DNA from: an uncultured Bacteroidales bacterium | GTDB taxonomy: Bacteria > Bacteroidota > Bacteroidia > Bacteroidales > Paludibacteraceae | Reading direction: 5' to 3' | DNA: 9,589 bases | NCBI GenBank assembly: GCA_945949375.1 | Contig: CAMFEN010000023.1 | Location: 1-9,589, forward strand | Part shown: one piece after another, positions 1 through 5,868 of the stretch | How positions within the stretch are numbered: position 1 is the first letter of the stretch | How the letters are laid out: each line of letters starts with the position of its first letter | Program-made: the position numbers and the translations under genes | The notes under the pieces: model-generated | The model's database searches: none | The model's input: only the letters and a program-made list of their open reading frames with translations | What the model was told of the DNA's origin: nothing

Positions 1-43
1 AGCAATCGAAGCAACTTTGTCTCTTCTAAAATTATATCGAACT

Positions 44-65
44 CACGTTATTTACAACACGTTAT
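44..65. repeat. Direct pair of CACGTTAT
   Basis: The octamer CACGTTAT occurs at 44-51 and again at 58-65, 14 bp apart. A pair like this could be a protein-binding site, for example an integrase arm site near an attachment site. No protein in the window points to that role, and two copies of an 8-mer is weak evidence. Confidence 0.25.
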
Positions 66-75
66 AAAAACAAAC

Positions 76-103
76 AGAGGAAAAATCTTTCGATTTTCCC
101 TCT
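76..103. terminator. Hairpin, possible terminator
   Basis: AGAGGAAAAATC (76-87) pairs with GATTTTCCCTCT (92-103) with one A-C mismatch around a 4-nt loop. The stem holds A and T runs but no clear T-tract follows it on either strand. No gene is visible on either side within the window. It may end a transcript entering from the left. Confidence 0.3.
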
Positions 104-104
104 A

Positions 105-125
105 TGCGGAAAGTGAGGGATTCGA
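105..125 (-). repeat. 21-bp direct repeat, copy 1 (tRNA-Ser 3' end-like)
   Basis: These 21 bases are identical to 372-392. Read on the minus strand they match the end of a tRNA T-loop, T-stem and acceptor stem. Copy 1 departs from a tRNA after its last base: instead of the T-stem partner it runs into a GC-rich structured stretch (121-181). There TTCGAGG (121-127) pairs with CCTCGAA (151-157), enclosing GCGGC-TAC-GCCGC (135-147), and ATGCC (165-169) pairs with GGCAT (177-181). It is a fragment, not a tRNA gene, and may be an old attachment-site remnant. Confidence 0.45.
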
Positions 126-220
126 GGGCACCGAGCGGCTACGCCGCCCACCTCGAAAACCTTAATGCCTGCCGGCGGCATCCTGTGCAAAGCTTCCGTT
201 CTTCCAACTAAACAAAATAC

Positions 221-252
221 AAAGGAAAGAGTGTAAGCACCCTTTCTTTTTG
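221..252 (+). terminator. Hairpin with T-run, possible terminator
   Basis: AAAGGAAAGAGTG (221-233) pairs with CACCCTTTCTTTT (238-250) with two mismatches and a TAAG loop, and T residues continue after the stem. This is the shape of a rho-independent terminator on the plus strand, but no upstream gene is visible. Confidence 0.35.
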
Positions 253-302
253 TGAACCATAGTACCTTTATGATAATAAATTCTCAACAGGCACTATCGC
301 CC

Positions 303-338
303 ACAAAAAAATGGAAGTCAATGACCTCCATTCCTTTT
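303..338. terminator. Bidirectional terminator-like hairpin
   Basis: ATGGAAGTCA (311-320) pairs with TGACCTCCAT (322-331) with one mismatch. An A-run lies on the left (304-311) and a T-run follows shortly on the right, so the structure could stop transcription in both directions. It lies between the two 21-bp repeats, in a stretch without genes. Confidence 0.45.
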
Positions 339-371
339 TGCATTTTGTTCAGTTTCCCGAACTCGACGCTT

Positions 372-402
372 TGCGGAAAGTGAGGGATTCGAACCCCCGG
401 AA
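372..402 (-). other. tRNA-Ser 3' end fragment, candidate att site
   Basis: On the minus strand this reads as the 3' end of a tRNA. A five-pair T-stem (one G-U) encloses the loop TTCGAAT, followed by a seven-base acceptor strand ACTTTCC and discriminator G, the base typical of tRNA-Ser. CCA is not encoded. The sequence further right (403-470) does not supply an anticodon arm, D-arm or a placed 5' acceptor strand, so this is only the 3' part. A 3' tRNA fragment without its body is the usual scar of site-specific integration. The first 21 bases repeat copy 1 at 105-125. I infer that mobile DNA begins near 400 and extends right. Confidence 0.5.
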
Positions 403-471
403 CTTAATAAGGGTCATCCGCTTCACTTTCAATATAGAGAAAATCTCGATTAGATTTCCTCGACATTTCTT

Positions 472-487
472 AGGTATATAAATACCT
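472..487. repeat. Perfect inverted repeat
   Basis: AGGTAT and ATACCT form perfect 6-bp arms around ATAA. It lies just inside the inferred element edge and is the first of several hairpins up to 648. It may be a protein-binding site. Confidence 0.4.
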
Positions 488-566
488 GAACTTAAACACC
501 ACTACTAATACTCTATTGTTAATTTATATAGTAGTTTTTTGTCAAAGACCAAAATTTGTCTGTCAC

Positions 567-610
567 ATTTTTGGCACAGTTTTGAGCCAAAAATTTGGGC
601 TTCTCAGCCC
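567..610. repeat. Two adjacent hairpins in gene-free stretch
   Basis: ATTTTTGGC (567-575) is a perfect 9-bp complement of GCCAAAAAT (586-594), with a 10-nt loop. Directly next to it GGGCT (597-601) pairs with AGCCC (606-610) around TCTC. They could be termination signals or part of a DNA-processing site. An open reading frame across 516-791 is not credible because it reads through these hairpins, a terminator and a promoter. Confidence 0.45.
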
Positions 611-618
611 CCATCAAC

Positions 619-648
619 AGCCGCCTGACAAGGGTGGCTATTTTTTTT
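619..648 (+). terminator. Rho-independent terminator
   Basis: AGCCGCC (619-625) pairs with GGTGGCT (633-639) with one G-U and a 7-nt loop, followed by A and eight T residues. This is a classic intrinsic terminator. No credible upstream gene lies between the tRNA fragment and this point, so it may insulate the operon at 838 from transcription entering from the chromosome. Confidence 0.6.
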
Positions 649-742
649 GTCGTCTATTCGTATTCCGAAAACTTTTTCGTTTTACGGAAATTTTTACGTT
701 TTTCAAACTTTCTTTCCGATTTCGTAATAATGCTTCACGAAC

Positions 743-773
743 TTGGAGATTAGTCTATAAAACTGTAATTTTG
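743..773 (+). promoter_or_regulatory. Bacteroidota-type promoter for the primase operon
   Basis: TAATTTTG at 766-773 matches the Bacteroidota -7 element TAnnTTTG exactly, and TTG at 743-745 lies 20 nt upstream as the -33 element. The expected start is near 780, about 58 nt before the first gene at 838. It is the only good promoter before the 838-4923 operon. Confidence 0.65.
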
Positions 774-784
774 CACTCGCTTTC

Positions 785-806
785 AGTTTAGTTTTCTAAA
801 CTTTTT
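785..806 (+). promoter_or_regulatory. Leader hairpin plus T-run, possible attenuator
   Basis: AGTTTAG (785-791) pairs perfectly with CTAAACT (796-802) around TTTT, followed by four T. It sits only about 5 nt past the predicted transcription start and well before the first start codon at 838. An intrinsic terminator or operator here would throttle the whole operon. The 7-bp AT-rich stem is weak, so it could equally be a regulator-binding site. Confidence 0.45.
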
Positions 807-837
807 CGGAGAACGCCTGCAAAATTACTAAAAAAAT

Positions 838-1068
838 ATGAGACGTGCAAATTTTGACCCACAAAAAAAACTACTGCTTAAACAATTCATGAATGATATT
901 AAAGCAGGGGATAAAAAGGGCATACAGGATGCTATTCTTCGCGAGTGTCGCATTTCGTTCGCAGCATACAGAAAATGGGTTAGAGGCATATCAATGCCGA
1001 AGCCAAAAAACCAAACTATCATTGACCGCGTGGCGGAAAGATTTGGTTATGGCATGGTTTATTCGTAA
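838..1068 (+). CDS. Small HTH-like protein, operon leader gene
   Basis: This is a 76-aa basic protein of unknown family and the first gene after the promoter at 743-773. Residues about 25-70 look like a compact helical DNA-binding domain: an ILRECRIS helix, then YRKWVRGISMPKP, then an IIDRVAERFG helix. That layout resembles the small helix-turn-helix proteins common in Bacteroidota mobile elements, where W, G and P mark the turn after the recognition helix. It may be the operon's own regulator, acting at the hairpin at 785-806 (inference). An overlapping frame starting at 893 is a shadow until the next gene begins at 1127. The ATG at 838 follows an A-rich leader. DNA-binding role moderately likely; exact function unknown. 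Confidence 0.55.
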   Translation: MRRANFDPQKKLLLKQFMNDIKAGDKKGIQDAILRECRISFAAYRKWVRGISMPKPKNQTIIDRVAERFGYGMVYS

Positions 1069-1126
1069 GGTAGGCGAGCAAATAGTTGGCTCGCTTATTG
1101 TAAAACTTTCAAACATTAACCTATTT

Positions 1127-1327
1127 ATGTCAAACTTGACCTATTACAAGTGCTACACGCAGATGATGTCGCGGGATGACGCTCGCAAATTCCGCGAGGA
1201 GTGTATGACCCATTTCGGATGGGCATTAACTACTTTTTACGTCCGGCTCAAAGGAAACTGTTTCACAGGTCCTTTTGAGGAAAATGAGTTTATTAGAATC
1301 CTGCGTAAGTACCACCCAAATTTTTAA
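1127..1327 (+). CDS. 66-aa HTH-like small protein
   Basis: This is a 66-aa protein starting MSNLTYYKCYTQ. I chose the ATG at 1127 over the in-frame one at 893 because 893-1068 is already coded in another frame by the upstream gene, and 1127 follows a normal 58-nt gap. Residues about 18-60 (REECMTHFGWALTTFYVRL, then EENEFIRIL) have the look of a helix-turn-helix in which the GW..TTFYVRL stretch would be the recognition helix. The downstream gene starts 5 nt after its stop, so they are surely co-transcribed. Two different tiny HTH-like proteins ahead of a primase suggest replication control or element regulation, but no function is established. Confidence 0.5.
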   Translation: MSNLTYYKCYTQMMSRDDARKFREECMTHFGWALTTFYVRLKGNCFTGPFEENEFIRILRKYHPNF

Positions 1328-1332
1328 TCAAA

Positions 1333-1659
1333 ATGAGAACAGTTCAAGATTTTATCGTGTTTTCCTCTCTGAATGAGGCGGAAGACGCACCGAAAAACGG
1401 ATGTATCATTGTGTTAGGAACACAGCAACATCTCAATGAGTTTGCTGACCATCTCGAAACGCACACGCTACTCTCGGTTGATTCAGTCCGTAGGTTAGAT
1501 TCTTTCTATTTCACAGTCGGTACTTTCTATCGTTGCGGTGTTTTGGAAGTTCATCTCAAGGAAGAGATGGAAAGTACCGACTTCCCTATCACTTGCGAGC
1601 AGGTCGCTATTGCCGAGACCTTTTCGTATTTTGAACAACTGGCATACAAATCGGAGTAA
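1333..1659 (+). CDS. Unknown 108-aa acidic protein
   Basis: I do not recognise this protein. It is 108 aa, acidic, without membrane segments, signal peptide or cysteine-cluster motif. It begins with a short beta-like stretch (MRTVQDFIVFSS), has an alternating strand-helix pattern (GCIIVLGTQQHLNEFADHL), and ends in an acidic and aromatic helix. It sits 5 nt after the previous gene and 21 nt before the primase-helicase, so it is part of the same transcript. Its position makes a partner of the primase or of the small DNA-binding proteins a reasonable guess, but nothing in its sequence proves that. Confidence 0.5.
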   Translation: MRTVQDFIVFSSLNEAEDAPKNGCIIVLGTQQHLNEFADHLETHTLLSVDSVRRLDSFYFTVGTFYRCGVLEVHLKEEMESTDFPITCEQVAIAETFSYFEQLAYKSE

Positions 1660-1680
1660 ACACATTTTCAAAAAACTTCC

Positions 1681-4600
1681 ATGATTGCTAACTCTGTAAT
1701 AGAGCAGATACATTTGCGGGCGGACATCAGCAGTGTTGTCGGGGACTACCTCACCTTACGCAGGAAAGGTAACCGGCTGTCCTGCTGTTGTCCGTTCCAT
1801 AATGAAAAGTCGCCCTCTTTCTTTGTCAATCCCCACACCAATACCTACCATTGTTACGGCTGTGGGGAGCATGGGGATGCCATTGCTTTTGTGATGAAGA
1901 AAGAGGGCTTGACTTTTGCCGAAGCCGTCCGCAAACTTGCGCATAAGTATAACATCTCCATCGAGGAGGAAACAGACGAGCGCAGCAACGAGGAGCGCGA
2001 AGCCGCAAAGAAACGAGAAGCCTTGCAAGTCGTCTATCAAGTGGTGCAGAAGTACTTTGTGGAAGCACTCTACAAGGACACGCCCGAAGCCAAGCAAGCC
2101 CTCGCATACGCCACGAGCCGCTGGAATAAGGAGTTTTGCATGGAGACAGGTATCGGCTACGCGCCCAACGCTTGGCAGGGGCTGATAGATTTTGCGAAGA
2201 AGCAGAGCCTCTCGCTTGACCTGCTCATTGAGGTCGGGCTGGTCAAGATATCGGAGAAAACCGGCAAGCCGTTTGATTTCTTCCGCGAGCGGTTGATGAT
2301 ACCTATCCGCGACAAGTTCGGCGTTATCATCGGCTACACCGCCCGCGACCTGACCGGCAAGGAAGACAGCCCCAAGTACCTCAATTCGCCCACCTCAATA
2401 CTCTACAAGAAAGAAAAGAGCGTTTTCGGCATAGACATTGCCGCGCGTGCTGCTGTCTTGCAGCATTCTTTCTTCCTTGTCGAGGGCGCACCCGATGTGT
2501 TGCGTTTGCAGTCCATCACTGTTACCAACGCCGTTGCCAGCCTTGGCTCGGACTGGACGGATGACCAATTAGCCATCCTCAAACGCTACTCCGACACGCT
2601 CATTTTCCTGCCCGACGCAGACCCTCCCAAACGCAACAAACCCTTTGGTACGGGTATAGAAAAAGTGCTCAAGACAGGACGCAGGGCATGGGAGCAGGGC
2701 TTCCATGTGTATGTGCGCGAGATACCTCTCGGAAACGAGGGGCAGAAGAACGACCCCGACACCTACTGCAAGTCCAAGACACTGCTCGATGAACTGGAGC
2801 AGAAAGATTTTGTCTTGTGGTATGCCAAGAAACGCTTCTCCGCTCCTGCCGGTACTTTTGAGGGAAACGCCATGGAGGATATCGCTGCCTTGGTCGCTTG
2901 CGTCGATAAGGACTACGAGTTGGACAAATACATCTCTGCACTCCACGAGGAGATAAGCAAGGGCAAGACCATTTGGCGCAAGGCTATCGAAGCGGCGAAA
3001 CGGCAGAGAGGCAAGGAAAGCCTCCAACAGGGTAAGAACCAAGTCAGCCTTGATTTGTTTGAGAAGTTCGGCTTTCAGGAGCACAGAAAAACTTACATCT
3101 CCATCGGGGAGGGCGGCAAGACCATCCGCTGGTCAAACTTTATTATGCACCCCCTTTTCCACATCCGCGACAACCAATCCGCTTTGCGTCTGTTTGAGAT
3201 AGAGAACGAAGACGGAGAAAAGACCATCATTGAGTTCAAGCAGGAAGACCTTGTATCGCTCACCAAGTTCAAGCAGAAAGTGGAGAGCCTCGGTAACTTC
3301 GTTTGGCTCGTCAAGGACGAGCAACTCACCCGCCTCAAGCAATACCTCTATAAGACCACGGAAACGGCGGAGTTGATAACACAACTCGGCTGGCAACGCA
3401 AAGGCTTCTTCGCATTCGGAAACGGTGTCTTCACCGGCACCGAATGGAAACCTGTTGATGATTTTGGTATCGTTCGCATGGGAGAAAAGGGCAATTTCTA
3501 CCTACCTGCATTCTCCTCCATCTATAAAGAAGATGTCTCACTCTATCAGTTCGAGCGCAACTTCGTGCACTACAACTGGAATACCATCTCTTTGCGCCGG
3601 TATTGTGAACAACTGATAGAGGTCTTCGGAGATAATGCCAAGGTCGGTATTGCTTTTCTCTTTGCCGCCCTGTTCCGCGATGTCGTTACCGCCCAAACCA
3701 AGTCATTCCCTATCCTCAATCTCTTTGGTCCAAAAGGCTCGGGTAAGTCTGAACTCGGACACTCGCTCATGTCCTTCTTCATCATTGAGAACACACCGCC
3801 CAACATCCAAAACTCCACGCTGCCGGCATTGGCAGACACGGTCGCTCAATGCGCCAATGCTCTCGTCCATATCGATGAGTTTAAGAACACCATTGATATA
3901 GACAAACGGGAGTTCCTGAAAGGTCTGTGGGACGGCGCAGGGCGTAACCGTATGAACATGGATAAGGACAAGAAACGCGAGGTTACCCGCGTAGATTGTG
4001 GCGTTATCCTTTCGGGACAAGAGATGGCGACCGCCGACATCGCGCTTTTCTCACGCTTCATCTTCCTGCGCTATAACAAGTCGGAGTTTACCGCAGAAGC
4101 CAAAGAGAAATTCAACCGACTTCGCGACACGCGCAAACTCGGTTGCTCCCACCTCACCATCGAACTCCTCAAACATCGAAAGTTTTTCGAGATACATTTC
4201 CGCGAGGTGTATGATAGTGCGTCAAAGGACATGCAGGAGCGTCTCGCCAACACGGTCGTCGAAGATCGCGTCCTGCTGAACTGGCTTATTCCGGTCGCTG
4301 CTTTCAAATGCCTTGAGGAGCAGTTAGACCTACCTTTCACATATAGCGACTTATTGAAAGTGGCGTGCGAAGGACTGGTTACGCAAAACTCCGAACTCAA
4401 ACAGAATAACGAGATAGCGGAGTTTTGGGATATTGTCACCTATCTCCGCCAAGAGGGACAGATAGTGATAGACGCAAACTATCGCATTGACTTTGTGAAA
4501 CGCATAAAAGTGGATGAATGTAAATCGGCTATTGAGTTCCAAACCTCAAAGCAGGTACTAACCTTGCGTTATAAAGGTATTTTTGAGTTATACATGCTAC

Positions 4601-4923
4601 ATGGTCGCAAGGTTGGGCAGACACTGCTGCCCAAAAACTCCCTCGCTTACTATCTTGAACACTCGCCCGCTTACTTGGGCAAGAAGCGGTGTGTGCGGTT
4701 CAAGAACATCATTCAGGGACAACAACAGTACGACAGTTCTTCCGGCTTAACACCCCGTGAGGAGTCGATTGTTGACCAAGCCTATTGTTTTGATTATGAT
4801 ATGCTCAAAGAGCAGTTTGATATTAACCTCGAAGTCAGCACCGCAAGTATCTATGCGGATGAAGAAACCGAGGAGCAGGGAAACGAACAGCCTTATGTTA
4901 CCCAGCAAGAATTACCATACTAA
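1681..4923 (+). CDS. CHC2/TOPRIM primase fused to P-loop helicase-like domain
   Basis: This 1080-aa protein probably makes RNA primers and unwinds DNA to start replication of the element. Residues 1-95 form a DnaG-type CHC2 zinc finger with ligands C37, H40, C58 and C61, the C-x2-H-x17-C-x2-C spacing of bacterial DnaG. Residues about 150-365 resemble the DnaG catalytic core with a TOPRIM domain: the LVEG glutamate E268, then the acidic pair D312 and D314 in FLPDADPP, and NDPDTY at 357-362. The C-terminal half has a Walker A motif GPKGSGKS (683-690), a Walker B-like HIDEF (730-734), a sensor-like VILSGQE (775-781) and a possible arginine finger R792. This recalls DUF927/P4 alpha-like replication proteins, which join primase and helicase in one chain. 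It is full length, more GC-rich than the restriction genes, and followed by a terminator and an iteron array that is its probable target. Confidence 0.9.
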   Translation: MIANSVIEQIHLRADISSVVGDYLTLRRKGNRLSCCCPFHNEKSPSFFVNPHTNTYHCYGCGEHGDAIAFVMKKEGLTFAEAVRKLAHKYNISIEEETDERSNEEREAAKKREALQVVYQVVQKYFVEALYKDTPEAKQALAYATSRWNKEFCMETGIGYAPNAWQGLIDFAKKQSLSLDLLIEVGLVKISEKTGKPFDFFRERLMIPIRDKFGVIIGYTARDLTGKEDSPKYLNSPTSILYKKEKSVFGIDIAARAAVLQHSFFLVEGAPDVLRLQSITVTNAVASLGSDWTDDQLAILKRYSDTLIFLPDADPPKRNKPFGTGIEKVLKTGRRAWEQGFHVYVREIPLGNEGQKNDPDTYCKSKTLLDELEQKDFVLWYAKKRFSAPAGTFEGNAMEDIAALVACVDKDYELDKYISALHEEISKGKTIWRKAIEAAKRQRGKESLQQGKNQVSLDLFEKFGFQEHRKTYISIGEGGKTIRWSNFIMHPLFHIRDNQSALRLFEIENEDGEKTIIEFKQEDLVSLTKFKQKVESLGNFVWLVKDEQLTRLKQYLYKTTETAELITQLGWQRKGFFAFGNGVFTGTEWKPVDDFGIVRMGEKGNFYLPAFSSIYKEDVSLYQFERNFVHYNWNTISLRRYCEQLIEVFGDNAKVGIAFLFAALFRDVVTAQTKSFPILNLFGPKGSGKSELGHSLMSFFIIENTPPNIQNSTLPALADTVAQCANALVHIDEFKNTIDIDKREFLKGLWDGAGRNRMNMDKDKKREVTRVDCGVILSGQEMATADIALFSRFIFLRYNKSEFTAEAKEKFNRLRDTRKLGCSHLTIELLKHRKFFEIHFREVYDSASKDMQERLANTVVEDRVLLNWLIPVAAFKCLEEQLDLPFTYSDLLKVACEGLVTQNSELKQNNEIAEFWDIVTYLRQEGQIVIDANYRIDFVKRIKVDECKSAIEFQTSKQVLTLRYKGIFELYMLHGRKVGQTLLPKNSLAYYLEHSPAYLGKKRCVRFKNIIQGQQQYDSSSGLTPREESIVDQAYCFDYDMLKEQFDINLEVSTASIYADEETEEQGNEQPYVTQQELPY

Positions 4924-4924
4924 C

Positions 4925-4947
4925 AACGCAGTCAGGCTGCGTTTTTT
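4925..4947 (+). terminator. Terminator of the primase operon
   Basis: AACGCAG (4925-4931) pairs perfectly with CTGCGTT (4937-4943) around TCAGG and is followed by a T-run. It lies directly after the primase stop codon. A second hairpin follows at 4961-4988. Confidence 0.85.
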
Positions 4948-4960
4948 CTCTCATTTTTGG

Positions 4961-4994
4961 AGTGCGTGGCTCGTGAGAGTAGCGCACTTTTTTA
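4961..4994 (+). terminator. Second, backup terminator hairpin
   Basis: AGTGCG (4961-4966) pairs with CGCACT (4983-4988) over a 16-nt loop and a T-run follows. Two terminators in tandem may keep transcription from running into the iteron array at 5030. Confidence 0.45.
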
Positions 4995-5029
4995 GTGCAA
5001 ATTTTTTGTTTTACGCTCTAAAAAATGGC

Positions 5030-5242
5030 TTCTACAAGTTCTACAAATTCTACACACTGATTTTCAGCAAATTACGATTTCTACGCTTTTCGACTTTTTT
5101 CTACAAAATTCTACAAAGACACGAAAGACATATTTTTTTCTACAAATTTCTATAAATTCTACAAGATTTATAATTTGTAGAAAATATAAATAACTAAATA
5201 TCAATTACTTATGATTTTGTAAAATTTGTAGAACTTGTAGAG
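5030..5242. repeat. Iteron array, candidate replication origin
   Basis: Thirteen copies of an 8-mer fill this AT-rich gap. Exact TTCTACAA starts at 5030, 5039, 5099, 5109, 5138 and 5157, with one-base or two-base variants at 5048, 5079 and 5148. The reverse complement TTGTAGAA starts at 5175 and 5226, with variants at 5217 and 5235. Neighbouring copies are often spaced 9 bp (5030/5039/5048, 5148/5157, 5217/5226/5235). All left copies point one way and all right copies the other, around an AT-rich centre (about 5165-5215), and 5157-5182 can form a hairpin. Iterons flanking AT-rich DNA beside a primase-helicase gene are typical of origins bound by an initiator. No transposase or CRISPR features are present. 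Confidence 0.75.
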
Positions 5243-5293
5243 GGGGTATATATGTATGTTATACAGAAAAAATTTTTTTTTGGATATGTTTTT

Positions 5294-5423
5294 GGGCGTT
5301 CCCTTTCAGGTCGGGCTATTCAGGGGTTCCGCCCTCACCGTTCTTCCACGTTGCAGGTTCGTCCCTCACTTGCAATGTTACAGAACGGTTCGGTCAGCCT
5401 TGCTCCCTTACTATCCCTAACGC
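5294..5423 (+). ncRNA. Structured non-coding element, GGGCGTT...TAACGC type
   Basis: This stretch begins GGGCGTTCCC (5294-5303), contains GTCGGGCTATT (5310-5320) and ends CTATCCCTAACGC (5411-5423), so its two ends can pair through GCGTT and AACGC. Inside, ACCGTTCT (5337-5344) pairs perfectly with AGAACGGT (5382-5389), and CGTTGCA pairs with TGCAATG within it; GGGCG (5294-5298) could alternatively pair with CGCCC (5330-5334). From memory, elements with these same ends and a variable middle recur in non-coding DNA of many Bacteroidota; I cannot verify this here. The strand is assigned arbitrarily. Function unknown; it may be an RNA or a DNA repeat. Confidence 0.4.
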
Positions 5424-5447
5424 AGAGAAACGCCTGCCAGCCCTGTT

Positions 5448-5468
5448 GCCGGGACACTTGTCCTCGGC
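5448..5468. repeat. Bulged GC-rich hairpin
   Basis: GCCG (5448-5451) pairs with CGGC (5465-5468) and GGAC (5452-5455) with GTCC (5460-5463), with one bulged T and a 4-nt loop. It lies between the structured element ending at 5423 and the possible small gene at 5496-5651, where it could stop or stabilise a minus-strand transcript. Confidence 0.3.
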
Positions 5469-5495
5469 ATGGTGCTGTCAGACAGAGCGGAATAC

Positions 5496-5651
5496 CTACC
5501 GCCTCTCCCACGGCTGCACTCCGTTCCGCTGTGGGGTAGGGCTTCGCAGGTATGGCTTGCGCTGCCTATTGGCTTTGCACCGCGTCCCACGATAATAGGG
5601 TTTAACTGCTTCATGGTGCTTATTGATTTTTTGGGCAGTCGTTACTTGCAT
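5496..5651 (-). CDS. Possible 51-aa basic protein
   Basis: On the minus strand an ATG at 5651 opens a 51-codon frame (MQVTTAQKINKHHE... ending PWERR) rich in Lys and Arg. It is preceded by a perfect -7 element TACCTTTG (5707-5700) and a 48-nt A-rich leader, as expected for a gene in this group. Against it, the frame is short, overlaps DNA that looks structured, has no recognised domain, and an alternative ATG at 5614 opens a different frame. The upstream leader is duplicated in inverted form at 5860-5918, where the equivalent of this start codon reads ACG and a TAA soon follows. I rate it as a real transcript more likely than a real protein. Confidence 0.35.
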   Translation of the reverse strand: MQVTTAQKINKHHEAVKPYYRGTRCKANRQRKPYLRSPTPQRNGVQPWERR

Positions 5652-5699
5652 GGTGCAAAGTTTTTCGTTTTCGAGTATGTTGAGATTGTTTTCTCACTG

Positions 5700-5707
5700 C
5701 AAAGGTA
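5700..5707 (-). promoter_or_regulatory. Minus-strand -7 element TACCTTTG
   Basis: The minus strand reads TACCTTTG, a perfect TAnnTTTG. No good -33 TTG is seen 19-21 nt upstream. It would drive transcription leftward through the possible 51-aa gene and the structured element at 5294-5423. Confidence 0.45.
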
Positions 5708-5859
5708 AGACGCGGCTGCTTGGAACCGCTCCGTTACACTCCGCTATGCAAGGTCAAGCCCTGCGGGTTTGGATGGAAAAAATCTTCCTTTTATGGATAC
5801 GCTTCGCTCCTCAATAAAAGCGTATTTTTTCCACCAAAACCTTGCATTTCGGCAGCCGC

Positions 5860-5868
5860 TACCTTTTG
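5860..5868 (+). promoter_or_regulatory. Mirror-image promoter copy TACCTTTTG
   Basis: This is the inverted copy of the -7 element at 5700-5707 with one extra T, which places it off the strict consensus. It lies 72-80 nt before the ORF at 5940, in the right arm of the inverted repeat, and may be its promoter. Confidence 0.35.

Noticed and set aside
105..205. Complete tRNA gene on the minus strand
   Set aside because: Only the T-arm and acceptor end resemble tRNA-Ser. No anticodon arm, D-arm or matching 5' acceptor strand can be placed.
516..791. 91-aa open frame on the plus strand
   Set aside because: It reads through a 9-bp hairpin, a strong terminator and a full promoter, and is rich in Phe from T-rich DNA. 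No protein-like pattern.
893..1126. Upstream start for the 66-aa gene, giving 144 aa
   Set aside because: This part overlaps the 76-aa gene in another frame and then crosses a non-coding gap. The ATG at 1127 fits the operon spacing.
1756..4542. Numerous minus-strand and alternate-frame ORFs inside the primase gene
   Set aside because: They are shadows of a gene with intact zinc-finger, TOPRIM and Walker motifs, and none shows motifs of its own.
5030..5242. CRISPR array
   Set aside because: Repeats are only 8 bp, spaced by 1 to about 50 nt and present in both orientations. This is an iteron pattern.
5252..5539. Plus-strand open frames in the structured region (also 5469-5708)
   Set aside because: They cross stems and unrelated repeat blocks, have no domain-like sequence and no promoter at the right place.
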